Origin: Mycobacterium sp. 852002-51057_SCH5723018
GTDB lineage: Bacteria; Actinomycetota; Actinomycetes; Mycobacteriales; Mycobacteriaceae
Direction: 5' to 3'
DNA length: 46,516 nt
Assembly: GCF_001667035.1 (NCBI RefSeq)
Contig: NZ_LZIR01000125.1
Location: forward strand, 1 to 46,516
Shown piece after piece: positions 34,512 through 43,247 of the stretch. Numbering within the stretch: the stretch's first letter is position 1; each line of letters starts with the position of its first letter. The translations under genes and the position numbers were made by a program. The notes under the pieces are model-generated. The model ran no database searches. It was given only the letters and a program-made list of their open reading frames with translations, and was not told where the DNA came from.

Positions 34512-35123
34512 CTAGTCGCTGGTCCCGGGGGCGGGCGCCCGCGGACTTCGCCGGTATGCCGAGACCTCCGGCCGACCGGCCAGCCACAACCGCCAGGGTC
34601 GGTCGGCAGCCTGGCTGACCCCGACGCGCGGACCCGACACGGCGCTCAGCGGCGCGTGCAGCTCCAGGCTGACCGGGCTGCGGCGATTGAACAGGTCGAT
34701 TCCGTTGTCGTCCATGGTGATTCCCAGCGCGGAGCACAGGTTGCCGGGGCCGCGGGCCAGCGCCGCGGTTCGGACCAGCTCGCCGCGGCGGCCGCGCGCG
34801 GCGTCGGTGCCCTCCTCGATGGCCGCGGCGCGCAGCAAGACCGCGGCGGCGGTGCCGTCGGGCCCGCAGGAGACGTTGGCGCACACGTGGATGCCGTGGC
34901 TGCGGTAGGTGTAGAGCCGCCCGGGCGGCCCGAACATCACGGCGTTGCGGCCGGACAGGCCGCGATACGAGTGGGCCGCGGCGTCCGGCCACGGACCGTC
35001 CGGGACGCCGCCGTACGCCTCGACCTCGACGACGACTGCGCGCACGCCGCGCCCGGTGAGGGTGGCGCCGAGAAGTCGATGGGCGGCCGCGACCGGGTCG
35101 ACCACCAGCTCGTCTGCAGCCAC
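34512..35123 (-). CDS. mpg: 3-methyladenine DNA glycosylase (AAG/MPG family)
   Basis: A 203-residue monofunctional glycosylase of the AAG type. VVVEVEAYGGVPDGPWPDAA holds the catalytic Glu, NAVMFGPPGRLYTYRSHGIH the DNA-intercalating Tyr region, and LARGPGNLCSALGI the conserved RGPGxLxxALGI motif. It excises alkylated adenine and related bases in base excision repair. The length is the same as I recall for Rv1688. It is divergent from amt. Confidence 0.93.
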   Translation of the reverse strand: MAADELVVDPVAAAHRLLGATLTGRGVRAVVVEVEAYGGVPDGPWPDAAAHSYRGLSGRNAVMFGPPGRLYTYRSHGIHVCANVSCGPDGTAAAVLLRAAAIEEGTDAARGRRGELVRTAALARGPGNLCSALGITMDDNGIDLFNRRSPVSLELHAPLSAVSGPRVGVSQAADRPWRLWLAGRPEVSAYRRSPRAPAPGTSD

Positions 35124-35191
35124 CCACCGAACCTACCGGGGCCGCGAGCATGGCAGGATCCGGTTGCTCGCGTGGCGAAGGAGCCCAAACA

Positions 35192-36463
35192 ATGCATGCG
35201 ATCGACCCCGCGGCCACCGCATGGCTGCTGGCCAGCACGGCGTTGGTTCTGCTGATGACCCCAGGTCTGGCCATCTTCTACGGCGGCATGGTCCGCACCA
35301 CCGGTGTGCTCAACATGATCATGATGAGCTTCATCTCCATTCCGCTGGTCACGGTGGCGTGGCTACTGGTCGGCTACACCATCGCGTTCTCCCAAGACGG
35401 GGCGCGCGGGTTCGTCGGGAATCTCGGCCACATCGGGATGCTCGGCATCGGCCCCGACACCGGTCGCGGCGCCGTTCCCGAGTTGCTGTTTGCCACGTTC
35501 GAGTTGATGTTCGCGATCATCACCGCCGCCCTGGTCAGCGGCGCGATCGCTGACCGCGCCAAGTTCGCGGCCTGGATGGTATTCGTACCGGTGTGGGCGA
35601 TCGCGGTGTATTCGGTTGTCGCGCACTGGGTATGGGGGCCGGGTGGCTGGCTGGCCAAGATGGGCGTGCTCGACTATGCGGGCGGCCTCGTCGTCGAGAT
35701 CGTCTCCGGCGCCTCGGCCCTGGCCCTGGCGCTGGTGCTCGGGCCCCGCATCGGCTTCAAGAAGGACGCCATGCGGCCGCACAATCTGCCGTTCGTCCTG
35801 CTCGGCGTTGGGCTGCTGTGGTTCGGCTGGTTCGGCTTCAACGCCGGGTCAGCGTTGGCGGCCAACGGAGCCGCCGCGGCGATCTTCCTCAACACGCTCG
35901 TCGCCGGCTGCCTGGGCATGCTCGGGTGGCTCTCGGTCGAACAGGTCCGCGACGGCAAGCCGACCACGTTCGGCGCCGCCTCCGGTGTGGTGGCCGGCCT
36001 GGTCGCCATCACGCCGTCGTGCGGCACCGTCAACACGCTGGGCGCGGCGATCGTCGGCCTCGCGGCGGGGATCGTGTGCTCCTTCGCGGTGGGCGCGAAA
36101 TTCCGTTTCAACTACGACGATTCGCTCGATGTGGTCGGTGTGCACTTCGTCGGCGGCGTGGTCGGCGTGTCCTTGATCGGGCTGCTCGCCACGGCGGTGA
36201 TGACGTCGGGTCCGCAGGGCCTGTTCTACGGCGGCGGCTTCACCCAACTGGGCAAGCAGGCGCTCGCGATCGTCGTCGTCGCGCTCTACGCGTTCACGGT
36301 GTCGCTCGTCATCGCCAAGGTGATCGACCGCGTCATGGGCTTCCGGCTCAGCGCGGAAGACGAGACCACCGGCATCGACCTGACTCAGCACGCCGAAACC
36401 GCCTACGCCGAAGGCGTGCACGGGCATCTGCCACAACGCCGCCCCGGATCCGACGGGCGCTGA
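35192..36463 (+). CDS. amt: Ammonium transporter (Amt) with Glu/His pore pair
   Basis: A 423-residue, eleven-helix Amt/Mep/Rh channel. The ATG at 35192 has AAGGAG 8 bases upstream. Diagnostic segments: FYGGMVRTTGVLNMIMMSF, FELMFAIITAALVSGAIADR, DYAGGLVVEIVSGASALALA, PHNLPFVLLGVGLLWFGWFG and LDVVGVHFVGGVVG. The first pore His (VVHI in Escherichia coli AmtB, His168) is Glu169 here, while the second, His318, is kept. A Glu at this place is known in yeast Mep1/Mep3. There is no glnK nearby. In M. tuberculosis, as I recall, no amt lies between mpg and the ABC genes, so this is an extra gene. Confidence 0.92.
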   Translation: MHAIDPAATAWLLASTALVLLMTPGLAIFYGGMVRTTGVLNMIMMSFISIPLVTVAWLLVGYTIAFSQDGARGFVGNLGHIGMLGIGPDTGRGAVPELLFATFELMFAIITAALVSGAIADRAKFAAWMVFVPVWAIAVYSVVAHWVWGPGGWLAKMGVLDYAGGLVVEIVSGASALALALVLGPRIGFKKDAMRPHNLPFVLLGVGLLWFGWFGFNAGSALAANGAAAAIFLNTLVAGCLGMLGWLSVEQVRDGKPTTFGAASGVVAGLVAITPSCGTVNTLGAAIVGLAAGIVCSFAVGAKFRFNYDDSLDVVGVHFVGGVVGVSLIGLLATAVMTSGPQGLFYGGGFTQLGKQALAIVVVALYAFTVSLVIAKVIDRVMGFRLSAEDETTGIDLTQHAETAYAEGVHGHLPQRRPGSDGR

Positions 36464-36572
36464 GCTAACCCGCCGGCAGTACGCCCCGGCCCAGCGTGAA
36501 ATCCACGACGCCATAGCGGCGTGTCGCGTCGCGAATCGCGCACTCGCTGCGCTGTCGGTAGCGGCTGGACTC

Positions 36573-36601
36573 TTGACAACCCCGCGTCAAGGGCGGATAT
36601 T
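36573..36601 (+). promoter_or_regulatory. SigA-like promoter for a leaderless ABC transporter mRNA
   Basis: A perfect -35 TTGACA (36573-36578), a 17-base spacer and a -10-like GATATT (36596-36601) put the transcription start about 7 bases on, exactly at the ATG 36608. TTGAC and GTCAA (36573-36577, 36586-36590) form an inverted repeat over the -35 and spacer, a possible TetR operator. Confidence 0.5.
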
Positions 36602-36607
36602 CATCAC

Positions 36608-37384
36608 ATGATGAGTTCATCAAGCGATGAATTACTGGCCCAGGGCCGCGCTCCGGCCGTCGACATCGAGCACCTGCGCGTCACCCGTTTCAAACGCCCT
36701 GTGCTGCATGATCTTTCGGTGCAGATAGCGCAAGGCACCATCACCGGCATCCTCGGCCCGTCGGGTTGCGGCAAGACCACGCTGATGCGCTGCATCGTCG
36801 GCACCCAGATCGTGTCTTCCGGCACCGTGACCGTGCTGGGCCGGCCGGCCGGCAGCCCGGCGCTGCGCCACCGCGTGGGCTACATGCCCCAGGACCCGAC
36901 GATCTACAACGACCTGCGGATCGTCGACAATGTCCGCTACTTCGCCTCGCTGTATGGCTTCGACAACCGCGCAGCCGACGCCGCCATCGAGCGGGTCGGG
37001 TTGACCGACCACCGAACCGCGTACTGCGGCAACCTCTCCGGCGGCCAGCGCACCCGGGCATCGCTGGCGTGCGCCCTGGTCTGCCAGCCCGACCTGCTGG
37101 TGCTCGACGAACCCACGGTGGGTCTGGACCCCGTACTGCGCGTCGACCTGTGGGAGCAGTTCACCGACCTGGCCCGCGGCGGGACAACACTGCTGGTCTC
37201 CAGCCACGTGATGGACGAGGCCGACCACTGCGGCGACCTGATGCTGATGCGCGAGGGCGACCTGGTCGCCCACACCACCCCGACCCAACTACGAGAGGAC
37301 ACCGGATGCACGTCACTGGAGGACGCGTTTCTGTCCATCATCAAGCGCAGCACGACGCAAAAGGCCGGTCCCAAAGCCGGATAG
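36608..37384 (+). CDS. ABC transporter ATP-binding protein
   Basis: A 258-residue ABC ATPase of the drug/antibiotic exporter (DrrA-like) type. Walker A is GPSGCGKTTLMR, the Q-loop region VGYMPQDPTIYNDL, the signature NLSGGQRTRASLACAL, Walker B LLVLDEPTVGLDP, and the switch His is in LLVSSHVMDEADH. It pairs with the permease gene that overlaps its 3' end. No ribosome binding site precedes the ATG, in line with the leaderless promoter. It matches Rv1687c in context. Confidence 0.93.
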   Translation: MMSSSSDELLAQGRAPAVDIEHLRVTRFKRPVLHDLSVQIAQGTITGILGPSGCGKTTLMRCIVGTQIVSSGTVTVLGRPAGSPALRHRVGYMPQDPTIYNDLRIVDNVRYFASLYGFDNRAADAAIERVGLTDHRTAYCGNLSGGQRTRASLACALVCQPDLLVLDEPTVGLDPVLRVDLWEQFTDLARGGTTLLVSSHVMDEADHCGDLMLMREGDLVAHTTPTQLREDTGCTSLEDAFLSIIKRSTTQKAGPKAG

Positions 37385-38136
37385 GCCTGCGCGGCTATGC
37401 GGCCACCACGACGCGGATCCTCCGCCAGTTGGCCGCCGATCACCGCAGCATCGCGCTGATCCTGGTGGTGCCCATCCTGGTCATCACGCTGATGTACTTC
37501 ATGTTCGAAAACGCCCCGCACCGACCGGGCGGCCCGACGCCGTTCAACAACGCCTGCCTGATCCTGCTGGGCCTCTTCCCGCTCTTCGTGATGTTCATCA
37601 TCACGTCGATCACGATGCAGCGCGAACGCGCCTCGGGAACGCTGGAGCGCATCCTGACCACTCCCCTACGCCGGCTCGACCTGCTGATCGCCTACGGCAC
37701 CGCGTTCTCGATCGCCGCTGCGGCGCAAGCGATCCTGGCATGCATCGTGTCGTTTTGGTTGCTCGGCTTCGACACGGCCGGCAGCCCGATGTGGGTGTTC
37801 GTGATCGCGATCGTCAACGCCATCCTGGGCGTCGGCCTGGGCCTGCTGTGTAGTGCGTTCGCGCGCACCGAGTTTCAGGCCGTGCAGTTCATCCCGCTGG
37901 TGATGGTCCCCCAGCTGCTGCTGGCCGGCATCATCGTGCCCCGGGCGCTGATGCCACACTGGCTGCAATGGATCAGCAACGTGTTGCCGGCCAGCTACGC
38001 GCTGGAGGCGCTGCAGCAGGTGGGCGCGCACCCCGAGCTCACCTACACCGCGGTGCGCGACATCGTCGTCGTGCTCGGCTTCGCGCTAGCGGCGCTGTGT
38101 TTGGCCGCGGCGACGCTGCGGCGGCGGACGCCCTAG
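37306..38136 (+). CDS. ABC transporter permease (ABC-2 type)
   Basis: A 276-residue membrane protein with six predicted helices: SIALILVVPILVITLMYFMF, ACLILLGLFPLFVMFIITSI, FSIAAAAQAILACIVSFWLL, MWVFVIAIVNAILGVGLGLL, FIPLVMVPQLLLAGIIVP and DIVVVLGFALAALCLAAATL. QRERASGTLERILTTPLRRL is the cytoplasmic ABC-2 motif. The ATG at 37306 lies 79 bases inside the ATPase gene; the first 30 residues are unlike the family, so the real start may be later. It forms the membrane half of an exporter (compare Rv1686c). Substrate unknown. Confidence 0.85.
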   Translation: MHVTGGRVSVHHQAQHDAKGRSQSRIGLRGYAATTTRILRQLAADHRSIALILVVPILVITLMYFMFENAPHRPGGPTPFNNACLILLGLFPLFVMFIITSITMQRERASGTLERILTTPLRRLDLLIAYGTAFSIAAAAQAILACIVSFWLLGFDTAGSPMWVFVIAIVNAILGVGLGLLCSAFARTEFQAVQFIPLVMVPQLLLAGIIVPRALMPHWLQWISNVLPASYALEALQQVGAHPELTYTAVRDIVVVLGFALAALCLAAATLRRRTP

Positions 38137-38222
38137 TGGCGATCGCCAGCGCGGCGCAGCCGGGCGCAGGAGGGTCCCAGTGGTGATCGCAAGCGCGCCG
38201 CAGCCGGGCGCTGGGGGTACCC
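38135..38222 (+). repeat. Tandem 44-bp intergenic repeat, two copies
   Basis: AGTGGyGATCGCmAGCGCG begins units at 38135 and 38179, each continuing through GCAGCCGGGCGC. A third degenerate piece (GCGGAGCCGGGCGCAG) follows at about 38225. The unit fills the gap between the permease and the TetR gene and ends with GGGGGTACCCCC. It looks like a dispersed mycobacterial intergenic repeat. Confidence 0.5.
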
Positions 38223-38262
38223 CCGCGGAGCCGGGCGCAGCGGGTCGCCACGGAGAGTCCTG

Positions 38263-38886
38263 GTGACGACCACCAACGACCGGCGCAGGCGGCCCGGACG
38301 ACCGGCCGGCAACTCCGACACCCGCGAGCGGATCCTGGCCGGTGCGCGGGAACTGTTTGCCCGCAACGGGATTCGCAACACGTCGATACGGGCGGTGGCC
38401 GCGGCGGCCGGCGTCGATTCGGCGCTGGTGCATCACTACTTTGGCACCAAGGAACGGCTGTTCGCCGCGGCCGTCCAGATCCCGATCGACCCGATGGAGG
38501 TCATCGGCCCGCTGCGCGAGGTGCCGGTCGAGGAACTCGGCTACCGGCTGCCGTCAACGTTGTTGCCGCTGTGGGACTCAGAGATCGGCACGGCGTTCAT
38601 CGCCACGCTGCGGTCGGTCCTCGCCGGCTCGGAGGTCAACCTGTTTCGCACGTTCATCCAGGACGTGATCGCGGTCGAAGTGGGTACTCGCGTCGACGAC
38701 CCGCCGGGGAGCGGGGTCATCCGCGTCCAGTTCGTCGCGTCACAGCTGGTGGGCGTGGTGATGGCCCGCTACATCCTGCAGCTGGAGCCGTTCGCGACCC
38801 TGCCGGCCGAGCGGATCGCGCAAACGATCGCGCCGACCCTGCAGCGCTACCTCACCGGGGATCTGCCGGACGGGCTCGCGCCATGA
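38263..38886 (+). CDS. TetR-family transcriptional regulator
   Basis: A 207-residue regulator. GTG start with GGAGAG at good distance. The N-terminal DNA-binding domain is standard: TRERILAGARELFARNGIRN, then TSIRAVAAAAGVDSALVHHY and FGTKERLFAAAV. The C-terminal ligand domain ends FATLPAERIAQTIAPTLQRY. It lies 126 bases after the ABC permease on the same strand and probably represses that exporter, perhaps through the inverted repeat at 36573-36590. It has the same position and length as Rv1685c as I recall. Confidence 0.9.
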   Translation: MTTTNDRRRRPGRPAGNSDTRERILAGARELFARNGIRNTSIRAVAAAAGVDSALVHHYFGTKERLFAAAVQIPIDPMEVIGPLREVPVEELGYRLPSTLLPLWDSEIGTAFIATLRSVLAGSEVNLFRTFIQDVIAVEVGTRVDDPPGSGVIRVQFVASQLVGVVMARYILQLEPFATLPAERIAQTIAPTLQRYLTGDLPDGLAP

Positions 38887-39079
38887 GCCGCGCGTGCTCG
38901 TCCTCGTCGACGTCGCGGGCCTCGTCGATCAGCAACACCGGGATGCCGTCCTCGAGCCGGTAGGCGCGCCGCAGCCGCGGGTTGTAGAGCAACTCGGCCC
39001 CGTCTTCTTGGGAGACGAGCTCCAGCGGGCCCCGGTCGGCCGGGCACACCAGGATGCTCAGCAGCGCATCGTCAATCAT
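38852..39079 (-). CDS. Trm112/UPF0434-family small protein
   Basis: A 75-residue protein: MIDDALLSILVCPADRGPLE, LLYNPRLRRAYRLEDGIPVL and LIDEARDVDEDE match the Trm112/YcaR-type fold, which often serves as an activator of methyltransferases. Only one of the usual zinc Cys residues remains (VCPAD). Its 3' end overlaps the convergent TetR gene by 35 bases and its start overlaps the downstream stop of the large lipase/synthetase by 8. Confidence 0.85.
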   Translation of the reverse strand: MIDDALLSILVCPADRGPLELVSQEDGAELLYNPRLRRAYRLEDGIPVLLIDEARDVDEDEHARLMARARPADPR

Positions 39080-42047
39080 CGCTCGCGCCGCTCAGCTCGG
39101 ACCGCGCCCCGGGGGTCAGCCGGCGAAACTCGTTGCTGCCGGCGTCGAAATACCACGACTGGCGAGCCGCCTTGGGAATCCCGGCCGCCCGCAGGGCGCT
39201 GACGGTGGGCCGGTAGGTGGCGCTCAGCGTCAGCTCCGGGCACACCTGCACGATGTCGGGTCCCACCCCGATGGGGATATTCGCGACGGCCTCGGTCAGG
39301 TCGGCGGCGGTGATGCTGGCCCCCGGCAGCAAGGTCACCGCCGACACGGCCAGCTGGTGCGCACCGACCGGCACGTTGTAGGTGACCGCGAGGTCGACGC
39401 CGTTGATGCAACTCAGCGCGTCGGTGACGGGCTCGACGAACACCAGGCCGCGCGCCGTGTGGACCACCGAGCCGCGCCGGCCCGCCAGCCAGTAATCCCC
39501 GTCGTTGTCGCGGTAGAACAGGTACTCGGTGGAGATCCAGGTGTCGGCCGGCGCGAAGACACCCCGTTTGACCGACGCGCTCGGATCGATCGGCCCCTTG
39601 GACGCGGCAAGCAGGACACCGACCTGGTGCGGTTCGGCGACCTGAACGAAGCCGCGGTCGTCCTCCAGGATCAGGTCGTGCTCGGCGTCGTAGGCGGCGA
39701 GCTCGACCCGTCCGACGCCGGGCAGCGGGCGGCCCTTGCTGCCGATCTTGGCGCCGGACACGTTGGCCAGCACCGCTTGTCCATCCGTGGTGGCGAAGAA
39801 CTCGACGACGTGGGCGGGCGTGAACGCGTCGAGGACCCGCTGCCACAGGCCGGTCGGCATGCCGGAACCGATGAACAGCCGCACCGGGTGATTGCCGTGC
39901 AGCACGAACGCGGGATCGTCAACGACGTCGCGCAACAGGGCCCAGGTGTAGGACACCACCGTGACGCCGTACTGCCGCACCTCCTGGACGAACCGGGCCG
40001 GGTTCAGGCCGCGCGACAGCGCGATGCGGGTGCCCCCGACGACGGCGCCGCCCAGGCTGACCAGCAGCGCGGACTCGTGGTGCAGCGGAGTCAGGCAATA
40101 GACGGTGTCGCGGCGGTCCAGCGCGGCGGTCGAGGCGGTCCCGAAGGCCGACACCGCCCAGCGGTAGTTGGTGATCTGCTTGGCCACCAGCTCGCCGCCG
40201 GCCGCGCTGAACGCGATGAACGCCAGGTCGCGGGCTAGTCCGGGGTTGGGCCGGTACCACGCCGGCAGCTTGACGGCGTCGGGGTCGATCTTCTCCATGT
40301 CGATGACGTCCGCGTCCTCGGGCAGGTGCAGATCGCGCGACTCGCCGCCGCCGAGCACCAGCACCTGGCCCGGCAGCTGGCGCGCCGCGTCCAGGTTGGT
40401 GGGGTCGGTGAGGATCTCGCTGACGCCGCCGAGCCGGACCGACGCGGCCAGGTCGGCGTCGGGCCGCATCACCACCGCGGTGGCGCCGAGCCGCGACAAC
40501 GCGGCGATGGCCACCAGCGCGCTGGGCCGGGTCTCCATCAAGACGCCCACCCGGTCGCCCTGGCGCACCCCGACTTCGATCAGGCCCCGAACCACGTTGT
40601 TGATGCGCCGGTTCACGGCCTCGTAGGTGTGCACGCGCCCGTCGAACAACAGAAATTCGCCCTGCGGGGCGTCGTGGGCCTGCTCCTCGATGATGCGGCC
40701 CAGCGAGATGCGGGTGTGGTCGTTGATCTGACCGAGCCGCACCAGCCGCGGCAGCGTCCGGGCCGTCTCCACCGCCAGGGTGCGCACCGACTTGTTAGCC
40801 GCGACGACGGTGTTGGCCGCGCCGCGCACGGCGCCCAGCGCCGCCTCGGAGACCTCCCCGATGCCGTGCACCAGCCGGGAGCTCAGCGCGACACCGCTGT
40901 CGGTGTGCTCCTCGGGCTGGTCGGCCATCAGGTCGATGCCTTCCGGTTTGTCGCCCCCGGTGGAAAGCCATTTCACCCACTTCGCCACCGTCGGCCAGCT
41001 CTGATGAGCCGCCTTTGATCCGACGACCAGCCCGAAATGACCTGTGCGAATGAGGCTTTCGTACACCTCGGCGTCCGGCGCCGCCCGGCGGATGCCGCGC
41101 ACCGAGGCGGGCTGCCCGATGTCGTCGACCTCGCCGACGAACGCCAGGACGGGGCAGGTGATGTCGGTGAGCGTGACCATCTGCCCGTTGACGGCGAAAC
41201 CGCCGGTCATCATGCGGTTGTGGGCGATGAACTGCTTGAGCAGCTCGGAGATCGCCGGGCCCGACCACGCGATCCATCCCTCGCGTTCGAGGAACCGGCG
41301 CTGCTGTTCGCGCGGCAGCAGTGCCTCGCGGTCGTGCAATTGGCGCACGAAGTCCACCCGCGCCTTGGCGGTCTTGAGCGGGTCGAGCATCTGAAAGCCG
41401 GTGCGCGCCATCCAGCTTGGGATGGCCAGCCGGCTGAAGACGTGGTCGGCCATGAAGTTGGCGGCCGGCGCGGCGAAGTTTGCCGGGATGCCCATCGGCA
41501 GGGCGGCCAGGGTGTCCACTGGCGAGCCGAAAGTGACAATGCTGGCCAGGCTTTTCGAACGCCGGTAGGCGGCGACCTGGTAGCACCACATGCCACCCTG
41601 CGAATACCCGACCAGATGGATGTCGCTGCCGGTGGTGTCCTTGACCGTGTCGATGGCCTGACTGAGCGCGACGATGTGGTCGGCCAGGGTGCGGCGCATG
41701 CCGCCTTCGACCTTGTCGGGCGAGCCGAAGTCGATGACCCAGGGGTCCAGCCCATTGGCGTGCAGGATGCCCACCGCCCCGTCTTCCCTGGTGACGTCCC
41801 ACATGTCGGCCGACATCATCATCGGGTGCACCATCAGCACGGGCGGTCCCACCGGCGGTTGCCCGGGCCGGTTGGCCGGGGGGAAGTACCGCCGAAGCTT
41901 GTACATCGGCACGCTCTCGACGATCTGGGAGGGCGACGGGACACTACCGGTTTCCAAGCCCCCCAGCCGCAAGACCTCCAGCCCGTTCTGTGCCGTGGCG
42001 ATCAGACGCCCGACCGGTCGTGTGACCATCGAAATATTGAGATCCAC
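39072..42047 (-). CDS. Bifunctional lipase / long-chain acyl-CoA synthetase-like protein (Rv1683 type)
   Basis: A 991-residue fusion. The GTG at 42047 follows GGGAG. Residues 1-370 are an alpha/beta hydrolase related to PHA synthases and lipases: nucleophile Ser149 in HLVGYSQGGMWCYQ, PVLAFVGEVDDIGQP with the acid, and RTGHFGLVVG with the His. Residues about 440-985 are an AMP-binding acyl-CoA synthetase domain (VGVLMETRPSALVAIAALSR; WISTEYLFYRDNDGDYWLAG). Its P-loop is degenerate (LAFIAFSAAGGELVAKQITN in place of YTSGTTGxPKG). The protein probably handles acyl groups in storage-lipid turnover. Confidence 0.88.
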   Translation of the reverse strand: MDLNISMVTRPVGRLIATAQNGLEVLRLGGLETGSVPSPSQIVESVPMYKLRRYFPPANRPGQPPVGPPVLMVHPMMMSADMWDVTREDGAVGILHANGLDPWVIDFGSPDKVEGGMRRTLADHIVALSQAIDTVKDTTGSDIHLVGYSQGGMWCYQVAAYRRSKSLASIVTFGSPVDTLAALPMGIPANFAAPAANFMADHVFSRLAIPSWMARTGFQMLDPLKTAKARVDFVRQLHDREALLPREQQRRFLEREGWIAWSGPAISELLKQFIAHNRMMTGGFAVNGQMVTLTDITCPVLAFVGEVDDIGQPASVRGIRRAAPDAEVYESLIRTGHFGLVVGSKAAHQSWPTVAKWVKWLSTGGDKPEGIDLMADQPEEHTDSGVALSSRLVHGIGEVSEAALGAVRGAANTVVAANKSVRTLAVETARTLPRLVRLGQINDHTRISLGRIIEEQAHDAPQGEFLLFDGRVHTYEAVNRRINNVVRGLIEVGVRQGDRVGVLMETRPSALVAIAALSRLGATAVVMRPDADLAASVRLGGVSEILTDPTNLDAARQLPGQVLVLGGGESRDLHLPEDADVIDMEKIDPDAVKLPAWYRPNPGLARDLAFIAFSAAGGELVAKQITNYRWAVSAFGTASTAALDRRDTVYCLTPLHHESALLVSLGGAVVGGTRIALSRGLNPARFVQEVRQYGVTVVSYTWALLRDVVDDPAFVLHGNHPVRLFIGSGMPTGLWQRVLDAFTPAHVVEFFATTDGQAVLANVSGAKIGSKGRPLPGVGRVELAAYDAEHDLILEDDRGFVQVAEPHQVGVLLAASKGPIDPSASVKRGVFAPADTWISTEYLFYRDNDGDYWLAGRRGSVVHTARGLVFVEPVTDALSCINGVDLAVTYNVPVGAHQLAVSAVTLLPGASITAADLTEAVANIPIGVGPDIVQVCPELTLSATYRPTVSALRAAGIPKAARQSWYFDAGSNEFRRLTPGARSELSGASDD

Positions 42048-42748
42048 CGCTGCTCCCTGACTCTTGACAGCTCCGACATCATGGCACATCAGCGAGCCGA
42101 GCGGTTTTGGTCAGGGCGTTTGCCCGGGCGGCCGCCTGGTGACGCCGCGGCGGCCCGGCAGTACTGTCCGTCGCGTCAATTTCCGCCATCTCGCGCAGCC
42201 ACGCAGCCATCAGCCGATCGCCTGGGGCGAGCCGGCGGTGGCGAGCCGCCGTCTCCCGATCCCCGCGGCGCAAACCGGTCGCCGGCGACGGATCCGTCCG
42301 CCGGCGGGTGCCTGGGGTGGCTGCGCCGCGACCGGCGCGTCGGCGCCCGCGCCATGGTGCCGATTTGCGTTGCACCGCATGGTAGTACGCACCGCGAGCA
42401 GCACCTCAGCGAATTCGATGGTTAACCCCCCTGGATGGGGGTACTTCACCGAAGCGCATGGTTCGCGGCGCATGCCTGCATGCCGTCAGGACCACCTCGG
42501 TTGAAACACGCAGCTGGGCGCATAGCCAGTTCGCTGGCAGCATCTCGACTCGTTTATGTGACCGGGTCGTCCGGGGTGGCTGCTCAAGCGTGTTTCCTTG
42601 CGGGAGTGAGGTGGCCCGATGGGCAAAACGGCGGCGGACTTTCTCCCCAAGCGGCTCTTGGCGCGGGGCGTCGATGCCCCGCAACGGTTCAGCAAGGAAT
42701 TCAGGCGGGGCCAGTGACGCCCGACCGACGTCAGGAAAGGGAAGGGAA
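42048..42748. other. 700-base gap without a convincing gene
   Basis: Only Arg/Pro-rich shadow frames are open here. It contains GGTTA-N14-GGGTA (42420-42443), which resembles a SigF promoter (GGTTT-N15-17-GGGTA) with a slightly short spacer, and overlapping it the inverted repeat ACCCCC/GGGGGT (42425-42430, 42437-42442). Either could drive the rightward genes from 42749. Confidence 0.4.
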
Positions 42749-43231
42749 ATGTTGTTGCTAGGCAACGGCGGACGGCGCGGCGGGCGCGAGGCCGAACATC
42801 TGGCTGAGCGGGCGCTGTACGACGTCGCGCACGGTCGCTTCGAACGCTCGCTGTCCGGTCTGACCGCGGTAGCGGCCCTCGTCACGACGGCGGAAATCTA
42901 TTTCGAGCACTACAAGGCCAGCTTCGGCAACAAATGGATGTGGAGCCCGATCGTGGTGACCCCGCCGGTGGTTGTCGCCGGAATCGGCGGGGTGTTCTCG
43001 CGGCGGTGGGCCAAGCTTTGGCTGCCGATCACCGCCGCCGTCTACACCGCCAACGGGTTATTGGGCGAGTACCTGCACATCCGCGGCGTCGGGCGCAAGC
43101 CGGGCGGGTGGAAGAACGCGTCCTACAACGTCCCGATGGGCCCGCCCGTCGCGGCACCCGGACTGATGTGCATGGTCGGCGGCATGGGGCTGCTGGCCTC
43201 GGCCCTGCGCCGCGAACGGTTCAGGCGATAG
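42749..43231 (+). CDS. Integral membrane protein (160 aa)
   Basis: A 160-residue protein from MLLLGNGGRRGGREAEHLAE; AGGAAAGGGAAGG precedes the ATG. Hydrophobic segments: SLSGLTAVAALVTTAEIYF, PIVVTPPVVVAGIGGVF, LWLPITAAVYTANGLLGEYL and PGLMCMVGGMGLLASAL, so about four membrane helices. HIRGVGRKPGGWKNASYNVP lies in a loop. No family name comes to mind. It is the first gene of a run with a gluconate-dehydrogenase-subunit-3-like protein and a GMC oxidoreductase, and could be the membrane partner of that dehydrogenase. Confidence 0.72.
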   Translation: MLLLGNGGRRGGREAEHLAERALYDVAHGRFERSLSGLTAVAALVTTAEIYFEHYKASFGNKWMWSPIVVTPPVVVAGIGGVFSRRWAKLWLPITAAVYTANGLLGEYLHIRGVGRKPGGWKNASYNVPMGPPVAAPGLMCMVGGMGLLASALRRERFRR

Positions 43232-43247
43232 CTGAGGGACCGTCACG

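Noticed and set aside
34414..35274. 860-base upstream extension of the tyrS frame
   Set aside because: Covers mpg in another frame and the intergenic repeat; the real tyrS N-terminus MILDELGWRGLIAQ starts at 34413.
42064..42504. Open frames in the gap before the 160-aa membrane protein
   Set aside because: Arg/Pro/Ala-rich in all frames, with no ribosome binding site; not supported.
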